64,000 nt of DNA from Micromonospora profundi (lineage in GTDB: Bacteria > Actinomycetota > Actinomycetes > Mycobacteriales > Micromonosporaceae): NCBI RefSeq assembly GCF_011927785.1, contig NZ_JAATJK010000001.1, positions 558,001 through 622,000 on the forward strand. The letters are read 5' to 3'. The notes below the pieces were generated by a model that did no database searches, was not told the DNA's origin, and saw only the letters and a list, made by a program, of their open reading frames with translations. Below, piece by piece: positions 33,857 through 41,837 of the stretch (position 1 is its first letter; each line of letters starts with the position of its first letter). The position numbers and the translations under genes were made by a program.

Positions 33857-34078
33857 GTGGCAGACGAGGTATTCCCGAGTGATCTTTCCGGCCACTTCTG
33901 GACAACGCTGGAACACCGGCCTGAACTCGATCGATGGCGCTTCGAGATCATCGACTACCAGAACAACGTCCTGCTCAGTGGATTGGCCTGTAGCGAGCGG
34001 CAGGCCGCAGCCATTGTCAACGCATGGGACCAGGTGATCGCAACGTCACCCGACGAAGAGGACCCCAGCATGGATTGA
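33857..34078 (+). CDS. Small hypothetical protein, 73 residues
   Basis: Starts with GTG behind AGAGGAGCGG and encodes MADEVFPSDLSGHFWTTLEH and onward to a short acidic tail (PDEEDPSMD). No membrane segment or known motif. Composition and the good ribosome-binding site support a real gene carried on the element remnant. Function unknown. Confidence 0.55.
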   Translation: MADEVFPSDLSGHFWTTLEHRPELDRWRFEIIDYQNNVLLSGLACSERQAAAIVNAWDQVIATSPDEEDPSMD

Positions 34079-34113
34079 GTCGATGACCCGGAATGACGGG
34101 TGGCCTGCGATGG

Positions 34114-34443
34114 CTACGGAAGTTGGTCCTCATCACCGAGGTTCAGCATGAAAGACGATCCGGGGTGATCCGGTTGCCACCCAAGGTCAAGCGCCTGTCG
34201 TATGGCGCTGGCGACCGCCGAAGGCAGCACCGGAGACGACGGAGCGTTCATCCAGTTGACCGGATGAGGCGACGCCAGCTGGACGACGAGAGTGGCGCGG
34301 CCAGGCGGATCCGTCCGCTCAACAGCAAAGCTCAGCGGCGACCAGGTCAAGCCCTGGCTGTACGTCGGCTTCCGGCGGACGATCCAGCGATAGCCCTTGC
34401 CATCGACAACGACCGGCCTACTGCCTCGCTTGTTGAGCGCCAC
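34114..34443 (-). CDS. Conserved hypothetical protein, about 109 residues
   Basis: The recognisable part is GKGYRWIVRRKPTYSQG, then LTWSPLSFAVERTDPP and VASAIRQALDLGWQPDHPGS, a pattern I have seen in small Streptomyces and Micromonospora proteins of unknown function. The frame continues upstream to 34515, but GGGAGG four bases before the GTG at 34443 gives a better start (VALNKRGSRPVVVDG). It is convergent-free and lies between two plus-strand small genes inside the element remnant. Confidence 0.65.
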   Translation of the reverse strand: MALNKRGSRPVVVDGKGYRWIVRRKPTYSQGLTWSPLSFAVERTDPPGRATLVVQLASPHPVNWMNAPSSPVLPSAVASAIRQALDLGWQPDHPGSSFMLNLGDEDQLP

Positions 34444-34631
34444 CGAGCCTCCCACCATGCCGCAGCAGCACTTCGCGGCCGTAAAGCCATTCGTACAGCC
34501 AACACTGTCGACCAAGGCCGACGCGATCCGACAGCGGCAGACGTCTTGAGCAGGGGCAGGTTACCGCGACCAGCCATCCCTGATCTTCTTCTAATCCGCA
34601 GGCCCGGGCGGTGCCTGGTAGAACGGGCGGC

Positions 34632-35114
34632 GTGGAGATCAGCCAGTTGGACCGGGCCTTGGACGAAGTCTTCGACCAGGCGGTGGTGTACCACGCCTAC
34701 ACCGACTACATGTGCGACTACGAGGTCGTCGTCTACGCGACCGCCGACCCGAGGACGGGCATCCGGCCGGCGCACCTCCGTTACCTCTTCAAGTGCTGCG
34801 TCGTGGCCGAGGCGACCACGGCCCTGAGCCCGGATACCTGGCGCGGTTCCTTGGACGAAGGGCTGACGGACCCGGAGAGCGGGCTGGATCTCAATGGCTA
34901 CGTGTGGGCGGTGAGATGGCAGGCCCTCTACCCCGGAGCGCAGCGGATTGCCGACTCGCGGCGCGCCCAGGAGTGGGCCGAGCGGGTCGGGATCGACTTC
35001 CACGAGGTCCGCATTGAGATGAACGGACACAACCTCACCTTGATCTTCAGTGACCTAGAAGTAACGCAGCTTCCCATGGGTTACGCGCCCTACCGGGTGA
35101 CGGAGGGGAGGTAG
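34632..35114 (+). CDS. YxiG-like domain hypothetical protein
   Basis: About 160 residues. VVYHAYTDYMCDYEVVVYATADPRTGI, the following LRYLFKCCVVAEATTALSP and a final NGHNLTLIFSDLEVTQLP match, from memory, the YxiG-like proteins common beside actinobacterial polymorphic-toxin or mobile loci. Several aromatic and acidic positions are conserved, but no catalytic site is evident. I chose GTG 34632; a GTG at 34611 would add seven residues. It could be an immunity-type or orphan protein left by the integrative element. Confidence 0.65.
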   Translation: MEISQLDRALDEVFDQAVVYHAYTDYMCDYEVVVYATADPRTGIRPAHLRYLFKCCVVAEATTALSPDTWRGSLDEGLTDPESGLDLNGYVWAVRWQALYPGAQRIADSRRAQEWAERVGIDFHEVRIEMNGHNLTLIFSDLEVTQLPMGYAPYRVTEGR

Positions 35115-35620
35115 CCGGATCGGGGGCGGGCTGTCGGCCGGGCGACTGGCGCTTGACCCCTCAGCCGTGGTCGGTCCGCATCTGGTCCGCAAGAGGTCAA
35201 CGGACAGTGGGGGAGTGGTGTGAGATGTCGAGAGGTGTTTCCGCTGCTAGACCGCAGTATGGCCAGGTCGGCGGGACGGGCAGTTTTATCTCATAATCCC
35301 TCGGTCGCGGGTTCGAGTCCCGCCCGCCCCCCTCTCCTGGGGCGCATCCTGAGCCGACCCGCACAATGGGGTGGAATCGACATTCTTAATTTGTTATCGT
35401 GCTCGATGTTCACGGGTCATTCATGTGGCGGAGTTGATACGGACATGGCCACCTCGTCTTGGCCTGCATCGGTGCGCCGTCGCGCGGCACCGCTTTCTTC
35501 CCCGCCACATTGAACCCCCGTCGGCCCGCCATCGACGGCGGCCGCTCGACGCCGTGTGCGGTGGCCGCGCCGGCCGCCTTTCCCGGCGCCGGTGGACCTG
35601 GTCTTGAGAGGGGGTGCACC
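35115..35620. other. Intergenic region with attR copy and AT-rich leader
   Basis: About 500 bp with no supported gene. It holds the second attachment repeat (35290-35330), then an AT-rich stretch at 35371-35450 that may carry the promoter of the downstream peptide/ATP-grasp operon (no -35/-10 pair was convincing), then GC-rich leader up to the small peptide gene at 35621. An open frame in the peptide gene's frame begins at 35459 but has no good start signal. Confidence 0.6.
35290..35330 (+). repeat. Attachment-site repeat, distal copy (attR-like)
   Basis: Exact 41-bp copy of the tRNA-Met 3' half at 33147-33187. The tRNA 5' half is absent here, so this is not a tRNA gene. Confidence 0.85.
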
Positions 35621-35656
35621 ATGCGCAAGATGCCGTTCCGCAAGATGCCGTTCTGA
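35621..35656 (+). CDS. Putative precursor peptide MRKMPFRKMPF of a guanidino-peptide (PGM1-like) locus
   Basis: The frame is an ATG, two perfectly identical 15-bp units (35624-35638 and 35639-35653, each coding RKMPF) and TGA. GAGAGGGGG ends 7 bases before the ATG. A perfect 10-bp hairpin follows (35674-35711), then the MFS, ATP-grasp and amidinotransferase genes in one line. In pheganomycin biosynthesis a PGM1 ATP-grasp ligase joins a guanidino acid to a ribosomal peptide cut from a precursor with repeated cores, so repeats in a tiny gene ahead of a PGM1-like gene are suggestive. In-frame codons upstream to 35459 could supply a longer leader. Expression is unproven; chance is the alternative. 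Confidence 0.5.
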   Translation: MRKMPFRKMPF

Positions 35657-35673
35657 GGTTAGCCACCTGACCG

Positions 35674-35711
35674 GCGGCGGGCCGGGTCGCGCAGCCGTTC
35701 CGGCCCGCCGC
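35674..35711 (+). terminator. Attenuator-like hairpin between the peptide gene and the MFS gene
   Basis: GCGGCGGGCC (35674-35683) pairs exactly with GGCCCGCCGC (35702-35711) around 18 bases. No T run. Partial termination here would yield more peptide mRNA than enzyme mRNA, as in many precursor-peptide operons. Confidence 0.5.
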
Positions 35712-35741
35712 TTCCCCTGAACCTGGCAGGAGGCCAGCCAG

Positions 35742-37022
35742 ATGCGCGTTCGCGCGCCCGGATTCGTCCGCCGCTCACCGTACTGGCCGGTGCTGCGGCA
35801 TCCGCTGCTTCGCCGCGTGCTGCCCGGGATCGGCGTCTCGTCGCTCGGGGGCGGCATGAGTCCCGTCGCCATCGGCTGGCTCGCCCTGACCATTGCGCCG
35901 CACTCGTCGCGAGGAACCTGGGTTGCGCTCGCGGTCGCGGCGAATCTGCTGCCCGGCGCGGTGGGCGCGATCGCACTCGGGCGGTGGCTCAACGGCCGAA
36001 GCGGTCCGCAGTTGGCCGGCTGGGATGCGCTGCTGCGGGCCGTCGTGTTCCTGGTGATCGCGGTGCTCGGCATCACCGGCACGCTGAACATCGGCCTCTA
36101 CGTCGCACTGATCGCGATCTCCGCGGTGCTGCAGGCGTGGGGCAAGGCCGGGCGCTACACGATGCTGTCGGAGCTGTTGCCGAAGGAGCAGCATCTGGCC
36201 GGCAACTCGCTGGTCAACGTGATGCTCGAACTGTCCACCATCTTCGGTCCGCTGCTGGCCGCGCTCATCATCGCCAGGTCCGGTCCGGCCTGGGTCTTCG
36301 TCGCCGTCGCCGGCACCTACGGGCTTCTCGCGGCCACGTACGGCTTTGCGGTGCCGCCGGAGGCGCGCCGGGCGGTCGTGCGGGGCGGCGCCTCCCGATC
36401 GGCCGGGCTGCGCGCCATCGCCGGCGACCGGGCCCTGATCGGGTTGCTGCTGCTCACGTTCGGCTTTTTCGCGATGTACGGGCCGGCTACGGTGGCGATC
36501 CCGCTCTACGTGGTGAACGAGCTGCACGCCTCTGCCGCCACTCTCGCTGGCTTCTACACCGCCTTCGGCATCGGCGCGGTCGTCGGCGCGTTCGTCTCCG
36601 GCCATCTGCAGCGGTGGCCGTTGCTAGGCACCACCATCGGCGTGGTGCTGTGCTTCGGGCTGGCGCTGCTGCCGCTTGGCATCGGCGTGCCGACCGTCGT
36701 CGCGTGGACCGCCTTCGGGCTGTGCGGGGCGATCTGGGGACCGTTCCCCACCACGACCACCACCTTGTTCCAGCGCTCGACGCCTGCGGACATCCTGCCG
36801 CAGGTGCTGGCCGCCCGCACCGCCCTGACCGGCCTGGCCGTGCCGTTGGGCGCGACCCTCGGCGCGCCGATGGTGGCGGTGCTTGGGGCGCGCGGCACGC
36901 TGCTGACCTCGTCGCTGGCGCTCATCGCGCTGGGGGTCGTCGCGGCGGCCTGCGTCCTGCTGTCCCGGGCGCGACCGGCCGAAACCGATCAGGAAGAGCT
37001 TGTCATGGAGGGGAAACGATGA
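35742..37022 (+). CDS. MFS transporter, probable exporter of the locus product
   Basis: 426 residues, about 12 membrane segments. The first half carries VAIGWLALTIAP, a loop with ALGRWLNGRSGPQLAGWD and LSELLPKEQHLAGNSLVNVMLELSTIFGPLLAALI, a pattern of the MFS_3/enterobactin-exporter group; the second half has GFYTAFGIGAVVGAFVSGHLQR. CAGGAGG precedes the ATG. It overlaps the ATP-grasp gene by four bases (ATGA), tying it to that pathway, most likely for product export and self-protection. Confidence 0.9.
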   Translation: MRVRAPGFVRRSPYWPVLRHPLLRRVLPGIGVSSLGGGMSPVAIGWLALTIAPHSSRGTWVALAVAANLLPGAVGAIALGRWLNGRSGPQLAGWDALLRAVVFLVIAVLGITGTLNIGLYVALIAISAVLQAWGKAGRYTMLSELLPKEQHLAGNSLVNVMLELSTIFGPLLAALIIARSGPAWVFVAVAGTYGLLAATYGFAVPPEARRAVVRGGASRSAGLRAIAGDRALIGLLLLTFGFFAMYGPATVAIPLYVVNELHASAATLAGFYTAFGIGAVVGAFVSGHLQRWPLLGTTIGVVLCFGLALLPLGIGVPTVVAWTAFGLCGAIWGPFPTTTTTLFQRSTPADILPQVLAARTALTGLAVPLGATLGAPMVAVLGARGTLLTSSLALIALGVVAAACVLLSRARPAETDQEELVMEGKR

Positions 37023-38350
37023 GCACGCTGATCATCAGCAACTGCACCGAGGAGATCGTCGGCCCGCTGGCCGCCGTGCCGCCGGAGAAGCGCGCGTCCT
37101 TCGGCTGGGGCGCGCAGCGGATGCTGTGGTACGCCAGGGACGGCGACGTGGTGATCCTGCCCAAGCAGCCCGACGAGACGTTCCTGCGCTACGTCACCGG
37201 CCTGACCCGCACCGACCCCGCGGCGCTTCAGATCCTGACCCCGCCGCCGGGTGACTTCGGCCCGGACATCCTCACCCCGGACCGGCTCGGCACCCCCGAG
37301 ATCGTCGCGGCCCTGGCCGAGGTGGCCGCCGGCCGGGACATCACCGACGTGATCAGCATCTACGCGGACACCTCCATCGCCCGGTTGGTGCGCGAGGCCG
37401 GCTGCGAGCGGGCCCTCGCCGGGCACGCATTCTGCGCCGAGAACGGGGTGGCGCTGGCCAACAGCAAGGCCGTGTTCCGGGCGGTGGCGGCCGGCGCCGG
37501 AGTGCCGATCGCGCCCGGGATCATCGCGCGGCGGCCGGCCGAGGCGGTCAGGGCCATCGATGGCCTGCTCAGCTCGGGAAAGCACGCCATGGTCAAGCTG
37601 GACTTCGCGGCCGGTGGGCACGGCAACGAAATCCTCAGCCCGGTGCCGGGCGTCCGGGCCGCCGGTGCGCGCAACGTGGTCGTCCTGACCGGCATCCCCG
37701 AGATCGAGCGGTACGTGCAGGAGCGCTGGACCTGGCTGACCGGCGGACGGGACGAGCGGTTCGTCATCGAGCGGTACGTGCCGGACGCCGTCACGGCGTA
37801 CGCGGAGTTCTCGGCCACCGACGAGGGCTGCCGGCTGCGCGGCACCGGCGAGATCCTCATGGAGCCGGTGGCCGTCGGGGAGATCATCCCGCCGCAGTCG
37901 GTGCGGCCGGACGTCCTGGACCGGCTGGTGCGCGACGGGCACCGGGTCTGCGAACGGTTCCGGCACCTGGGCTACCGCGGCAACATCTGCGCCGACGCCA
38001 TCGTGGCGCCCGACGGCGAGGTGCTGTTCACCGAGACCAACGGCCGCCTTACCGCCAGCACGCACCTACACCACAACATCGTCGCCCGGGTGGTCGGCCC
38101 GCAGCGCCGCGACGAGCGGGTGTTCCTGGAACGCGGCGGCAAGCTGGCGGTCGGCTCGTATGCTGGCGCGCTGGACCGGCTGGCGGCGGCCGGGCTGGCG
38201 TTCGACCCGGCGACCGGCACCGGCGTGATCCTGACCGCCAACTACGTGCCGGTCAGCGGCAGGGCCACCTACTGCGTCGTCGACAAGGACCTGGAGTCGG
38301 TCCGAGCCACCGAGCGGCACGTGCAGGCACTGTCGGACCTGGCCGCATGA
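37019..38350 (+). CDS. PGM1-like ATP-grasp peptide ligase
   Basis: 443 residues. An N-terminal pre-ATP-grasp region (ISNCTEEIVGPLAAVPPEKRASFGWGAQRMLWY, then PKQPDETFLRYVTGL) is followed by an ATP-grasp fold: central Lys strand HAMVKLDFAAGGHGNEILS, RFVIERYVPD acceptor strand, and the Mg-binding end VLFTETNGRLTASTHLHHNI (E-x-N). This matches the pheganomycin PGM1/ketomemicin ligase group, which joins a guanidino-amino acid to the N-terminus of a peptide. The four-base overlaps with MFS and amidinotransferase genes place all three in one unit. The assignment rests on remembered family features. Confidence 0.8.
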   Translation: MSTLIISNCTEEIVGPLAAVPPEKRASFGWGAQRMLWYARDGDVVILPKQPDETFLRYVTGLTRTDPAALQILTPPPGDFGPDILTPDRLGTPEIVAALAEVAAGRDITDVISIYADTSIARLVREAGCERALAGHAFCAENGVALANSKAVFRAVAAGAGVPIAPGIIARRPAEAVRAIDGLLSSGKHAMVKLDFAAGGHGNEILSPVPGVRAAGARNVVVLTGIPEIERYVQERWTWLTGGRDERFVIERYVPDAVTAYAEFSATDEGCRLRGTGEILMEPVAVGEIIPPQSVRPDVLDRLVRDGHRVCERFRHLGYRGNICADAIVAPDGEVLFTETNGRLTASTHLHHNIVARVVGPQRRDERVFLERGGKLAVGSYAGALDRLAAAGLAFDPATGTGVILTANYVPVSGRATYCVVDKDLESVRATERHVQALSDLAA

Positions 38351-39438
38351 CCGCCCTCTGGGACGCCACGGAACAGCCGCTGGTCAGCCGGGCGGTGCAC
38401 TCCTGGGACGAATTCACCGCGTTGCGGGAGGTCGTGGTCGGCGACGCGACCCACTCCCGGGTGCCACCGCAGACCGATCCGTCGGCGTGGCTCAACTGTT
38501 ACCCCGACCTCTCCCCCGCCGAGCTGGCGCTGGTCCAGGTCGGCGACTTCCCGCGGCGGGTCGTCGAGGAGAGCAACGAGGACCTGGCCGAGCTGGTGCG
38601 CCTCCTGCGCTCGCTGGGGGTGACCGTGCACCAGCCGGCCGCGTTCGACCACGCGCTGGAGTACGGCGGCCCGGGCTGGCGCAGCCAGGGGCGCAGCTCC
38701 TACTGCCCGCGGGATCTCGCGCTGGTGGTCGGCTCGACCATCATCGAGAGCCCCAGCCCGATGCGGGCGCGGTACTTCGAGCTGTTCGGGCTGCGCCCGC
38801 TGTTCCGGCAGGCCCTGCTGGACGGCGCGACCTGGCTGGCGGCGCCCCGGCCGCAGCTGCGTGACAGCCTGTTCGGCGTGGGCGCCGACGACCTGCCGAC
38901 GCTGGGCGAGGAGGAGCCCGCCTTCGAGGCGGCGAACGTGCTGCGCCTCGGCCGGGACGTGTTCTACCAGGTGTCTCGCAGCGGCAACGAGCTGGGGCTG
39001 CGCTGGCTGGAGTCCACGCTGCGCCTGCTGGGCGTGCGGGTGCACCCGATCCGGGGCCTGTACCAGGGGACGCACATCGACAGCACGATCTGCTTCCTGC
39101 GGCCGGGGCTGGTGCTGCTCAACCCGGATCGCGTCCGGCCCGAGACCGTGCCGGAAGCCCTGCGTGGCTGGGACCTGCTGTGGTGCCCGCCGATGGTCAC
39201 CGGGCCGACGGCCCTGCCGTACACGTTGAGCACACCGTGGGTCGGCATGAACCTGCTGATGGTCAACCCGGAATGCGCGATCGTGGACACGGCGCAGCGA
39301 CCGCTCATCGACCTGCTGGAGCGGCACGGCATCACGGTGGTGCCGCACCGGCTGCGGCATTCCCGCGTCCTGGGCGGCGGGTTCCACTGCGTCACGCTCG
39401 ACCTGGTCCGCGAGGGAGGGCGTGAGGCGTACCTGTGA
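38347..39438 (+). CDS. Amidinotransferase (glycine/arginine amidinotransferase family)
   Basis: 363 residues; overlaps the ATP-grasp stop by four bases. The opening WDEFTALREVVVGDA is the usual first strand of AGAT/StrB1-like proteins. Catalytic elements are visible: Asp region ESPSPMRARYFE, His in GTHIDSTICFLRPG (about residues 239-252) and the nucleophile Cys in LGGGFHCVTLDL at about 346. It should move the amidino group from arginine to an amine, giving a guanidino acid for the neighbouring ligase. Two related enzymes of this kind act in pheganomycin and ketomemicin pathways. A terminator begins at its stop. Confidence 0.9.
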   Translation: MTALWDATEQPLVSRAVHSWDEFTALREVVVGDATHSRVPPQTDPSAWLNCYPDLSPAELALVQVGDFPRRVVEESNEDLAELVRLLRSLGVTVHQPAAFDHALEYGGPGWRSQGRSSYCPRDLALVVGSTIIESPSPMRARYFELFGLRPLFRQALLDGATWLAAPRPQLRDSLFGVGADDLPTLGEEEPAFEAANVLRLGRDVFYQVSRSGNELGLRWLESTLRLLGVRVHPIRGLYQGTHIDSTICFLRPGLVLLNPDRVRPETVPEALRGWDLLWCPPMVTGPTALPYTLSTPWVGMNLLMVNPECAIVDTAQRPLIDLLERHGITVVPHRLRHSRVLGGGFHCVTLDLVREGGREAYL

Positions 39439-39460
39439 CCGGGCCATCCAGCGGCCCGGT
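39438..39460 (+). terminator. Terminator of the peptide/ATP-grasp operon
   Basis: ACCGGGCC (39438-39445) pairs exactly with GGCCCGGT (39453-39460) around 7 bases, starting on the last base of the amidinotransferase stop. No T run. Confidence 0.6.
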
Positions 39461-39732
39461 CGCCGGGGCGACGGTGGTCGGGCTGGCCGGTGTCGCTGGC
39501 GCAATTTCGTACTCGCAACATGGGCGGCGGGTGAGACTCCCGCCGCCTACCCGGCCATTTCGTTGGCCCGTCGTTCCGGCCTACCTGGTCTCCGTTCGTG
39601 CGGACGTCAAGAGCCTGCGGACATGTCGTTCGGTCACACCGAGGTGCGATGTCCGCCCACCGCGTTGGCGTTGACGTCCGGGTGCGCCCGATCGCCGGGG
39701 CGTGTCCGATGTCCGCATTGTGGTACCTCCGG

Positions 39733-39795
39733 CCCACCAGCCGTTTTCCCTGGTCAGCCATGCTGCCGACGACCCAGGCGAACCGCGTCGAGGTC
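39733..39795. repeat. 63-bp repeat, second copy (integrase 3' end scar)
   Basis: Copy of 33185-33247 with one mismatch. Read on the minus strand it restores the integrase's last codons (DAVR-x-GRRQHG). No tRNA sequence precedes it. The remaining part of 39461-39832 holds no gene I can support. Confidence 0.8.
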
Positions 39796-39832
39796 TTGAG
39801 ACCACGAGTAGCCCATGGCAGGCTCGTGCCGC

Positions 39833-40417
39833 ATGAACGATGAATTCGCGAAAGCCAACCTGCACGGGAGACTGCGGCGGGACCGCAAGGCGCTGCTCTG
39901 GAAACTCGACGGCTTGTCCGAATACGACGCCCGCCGACCTTTGACAGCGACCGGGACCAACCTCCTCGGCCTGGTCAAACACGTGGCCACCGTCGAGGCC
40001 AGGTACTTCGGCGAGGTCTTCGACCGCCCTTCCCCGGAACCGCTGCCCCGGTGGCAGGACTCCAACGGCAGCGATCTGTGGGCGACCGAGGACGAGACCG
40101 GCGATCAGATCATCGGGTTCTACCGGCGCACGTGGGAACACTCGGACGCGACGATCAACGAGCTTCCCCTCGACGCCCCCGGCCACGTGCCGTGGTGGCC
40201 GGAGCCTCATGCCGACACGAACCTGTTCGCCGTCATGGTCCATGTCCTCGGCGAGTCCATCCGGCATGCCGGGCACGCCGATATCCTGCGCGAGGGCCTC
40301 GACGGCCGGACCGGGTTGCGCGCCGAACACGAGAAGCAGATCGACGAGGAAGCCCGTGCAGCCTACTGCGCGAAGATCGAGCAGGCCGCCAGGTCGGCCG
40401 CACCAATCAAGGCTTAG
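39833..40417 (+). CDS. DinB family protein (DUF664)
   Basis: About 194 residues. Starts MNDEFAKANLHGRLRRDRKALLWKLDGLSEYD and shows the DinB four-helix metal-site pattern: LLGLVKHVATVEARYFG (first His), FAVMVHVLGESIRHAGHADILRE (two further His). The family is linked to mycothiol/bacillithiol-dependent thiol transferases and stress responses. ATG 39815 would add six residues. It begins 37 bp after the 63-bp repeat and could be the first chromosomal gene beyond the island. Confidence 0.85.
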   Translation: MNDEFAKANLHGRLRRDRKALLWKLDGLSEYDARRPLTATGTNLLGLVKHVATVEARYFGEVFDRPSPEPLPRWQDSNGSDLWATEDETGDQIIGFYRRTWEHSDATINELPLDAPGHVPWWPEPHADTNLFAVMVHVLGESIRHAGHADILREGLDGRTGLRAEHEKQIDEEARAAYCAKIEQAARSAAPIKA

Positions 40418-40492
40418 GGCCTGTCGCGCGCGGCCGGCAGCAGTCCTCATCTGGTCCTCAAGATGCCGGACCGCGACCACCGACGCTGAGAG

Positions 40493-40879
40493 ATGCCGAC
40501 AGGCATCTCCGCAGTGTTGGTGTTCGCTGTTGGCGGGTACGCCGTCTACGACCGGTTCATCAAAGAGGACTCGGGCATTGCCGCGTGTAAGGCGATGTCG
40601 GAGGACAAGCAGATCGACGGCAGCCCGAAGGGCTCCGACGCTGGCGACGACGATCTGTCGGAGGCCGAGTATCGGGAGGCGCGGAAGATTTTCGAGGACT
40701 CCCGACACGACAAGATCCGTGAGCATGGGACGGCGTTGATGGATTTGCTGTGGCGGGTGCAGCAGATGCCCGAGGACGACGGTGGAGCGTTGGCGTTCAT
40801 CGGGCCGATGGGCACGCACGTTTCGGGGTTGCAGACGGCGTGCGCGGATGAGGGGTTCATCATCAAGCTCGACAGTTGA
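40493..40879 (+). CDS. Hypothetical protein with one N-terminal membrane segment
   Basis: 128 residues. GISAVLVFAVGGYAVYDRFIK is a single membrane anchor, and the rest is an acidic, soluble extracytoplasmic helix-rich domain with one Cys pair (residues near IAACKAM and LQTACADEGF). No known family recognised. The ribosome-binding site is weak, and the start could lie slightly elsewhere. Confidence 0.6.
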   Translation: MPTGISAVLVFAVGGYAVYDRFIKEDSGIAACKAMSEDKQIDGSPKGSDAGDDDLSEAEYREARKIFEDSRHDKIREHGTALMDLLWRVQQMPEDDGGALAFIGPMGTHVSGLQTACADEGFIIKLDS

Positions 40880-40991
40880 TTCGGGTTTTGTGGTAGCCGG
40901 TTGCCTTGGGGGCGGCCGCTGTCCGGGTGATGGGGGACAGGCCGGCACCCGGACGGCCGTCAGGGCCGGAGGTGTACGACTGCCTGTGGAC

Positions 40992-41837
40992 CTATGCGGC
41001 GTCAGCCTCGCGGGAGCTGCGCGATGCGCCAACCGCCACCATCCCCACACCGGCGAGCGTGATTGCGGCGCTAACGGCCCACGACACCTGAGGGAAGTTG
41101 TCCGCCGACGTGTTCACCCTCATCCCTGGCTCCAGGAACGCGTCGCTTGGAGGTCCGGTCGCGATCACCCAGTCTGACCATGCCGTTGCCAGCTCCGAGC
41201 AGGCGTGAGCCGCTGCGACTGACAGCAGGAACAACCCCAGCGGGAGCAGCCAATGTCTGTCGGCCCGCCACCCTGACAGCGCGAATGCTCCTATGGCCAC
41301 AACGGCTGCGAGCAGCGCCGGCCACACCGTCGCAGCTAGGTCGAGCAGCGGTTGACGGTCGCTGCCGCGCCCGAGGCTCAGCCCGAGCCACGTAAGCAGC
41401 GTCAGCGCGAGGACGCTCGTCACCGCACCTCGCCGCCTGCCGCGCGCCGGCAACGCCAGCGCGCCGGCCGCCAGACAGACAACACCGAGCAGCAGGCCGA
41501 GGGCGGCGAGCCTTTCGCGGTCGATCATCTCCCGTGCCGGCTCCGACATGGCCATCGTCGCCACCCCTTGGCCGTACGTCAGCCAGCCCGCTTCGTCGGC
41601 CTGCTCCCGCCACCAGAGCAGCCTCGTCGTCGCTACCGCGGCGAGTAGCCCGATACCAACGGCGACCGGCCACCTCACTCGACGTGCACCTCGCTCCAGC
41701 AGCACGTACCCGAGTAGGGCGAGCAACATGACGAGGGTGAACTGCAACGACGCGGCAGGCATGGCGAGCAGCGCCGCCGCGATCGAGAGCAGACCAGCCA
41801 CGGCGGATCCGACGAGCAGGCCGGACGAGAGGCGCAT
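40992..41837 (-). CDS. Hypothetical multi-pass membrane protein
   Basis: About 281 residues with seven or eight hydrophobic segments, for example LLVGSAVAGLLSIAAALLAM, LGLLLGVVCLAAGALAL and HWLLPLGLFLLSVAAAHAC, and a short extracytoplasmic region near WSDWVIATGPPSDAFLEPG. The frame extends upstream to 41972, but that part is hydrophilic and unlike the rest; the Met at 41837 (MRLSSGLLVG) is preferred. No family recognised. Confidence 0.7.
   Translation of the reverse strand: MRLSSGLLVGSAVAGLLSIAAALLAMPAASLQFTLVMLLALLGYVLLERGARRVRWPVAVGIGLLAAVATTRLLWWREQADEAGWLTYGQGVATMAMSEPAREMIDRERLAALGLLLGVVCLAAGALALPARGRRRGAVTSVLALTLLTWLGLSLGRGSDRQPLLDLAATVWPALLAAVVAIGAFALSGWRADRHWLLPLGLFLLSVAAAHACSELATAWSDWVIATGPPSDAFLEPGMRVNTSADNFPQVSWAVSAAITLAGVGMVAVGASRSSREADAA

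Larger units (their letters stand above)
33147..35330. mobile_element. Remnant of an integrative element inserted at tRNA-Met
   Basis: A 41-bp sequence covering the anticodon loop to the acceptor 3' end of tRNA-Met (33147-33187) recurs exactly at 35290-35330. Directly inside the tRNA end lies a minus-strand tyrosine-integrase C-terminus. This is the layout of an integrative element of the actinomycete (AICE/phage) type, with attL in the tRNA and attR downstream. The 2.1 kb between holds only gene fragments and three small genes, so conjugation and replication functions are gone. Confidence 0.8.

Noticed and set aside
34093..34827. 244-codon plus-strand frame in the element remnant
   Set aside because: Arg-rich shadow of the minus-strand hypothetical gene (34114-34443) and of the YxiG-like gene.
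35290..35330. A second tRNA-Met gene at the attR copy
   Set aside because: Only the 3' half from the anticodon on is present; no D-arm or 5' acceptor strand.
35220..35513. 97-codon frame across the attR copy
   Set aside because: It reads through the tRNA-derived repeat and has no coding character.
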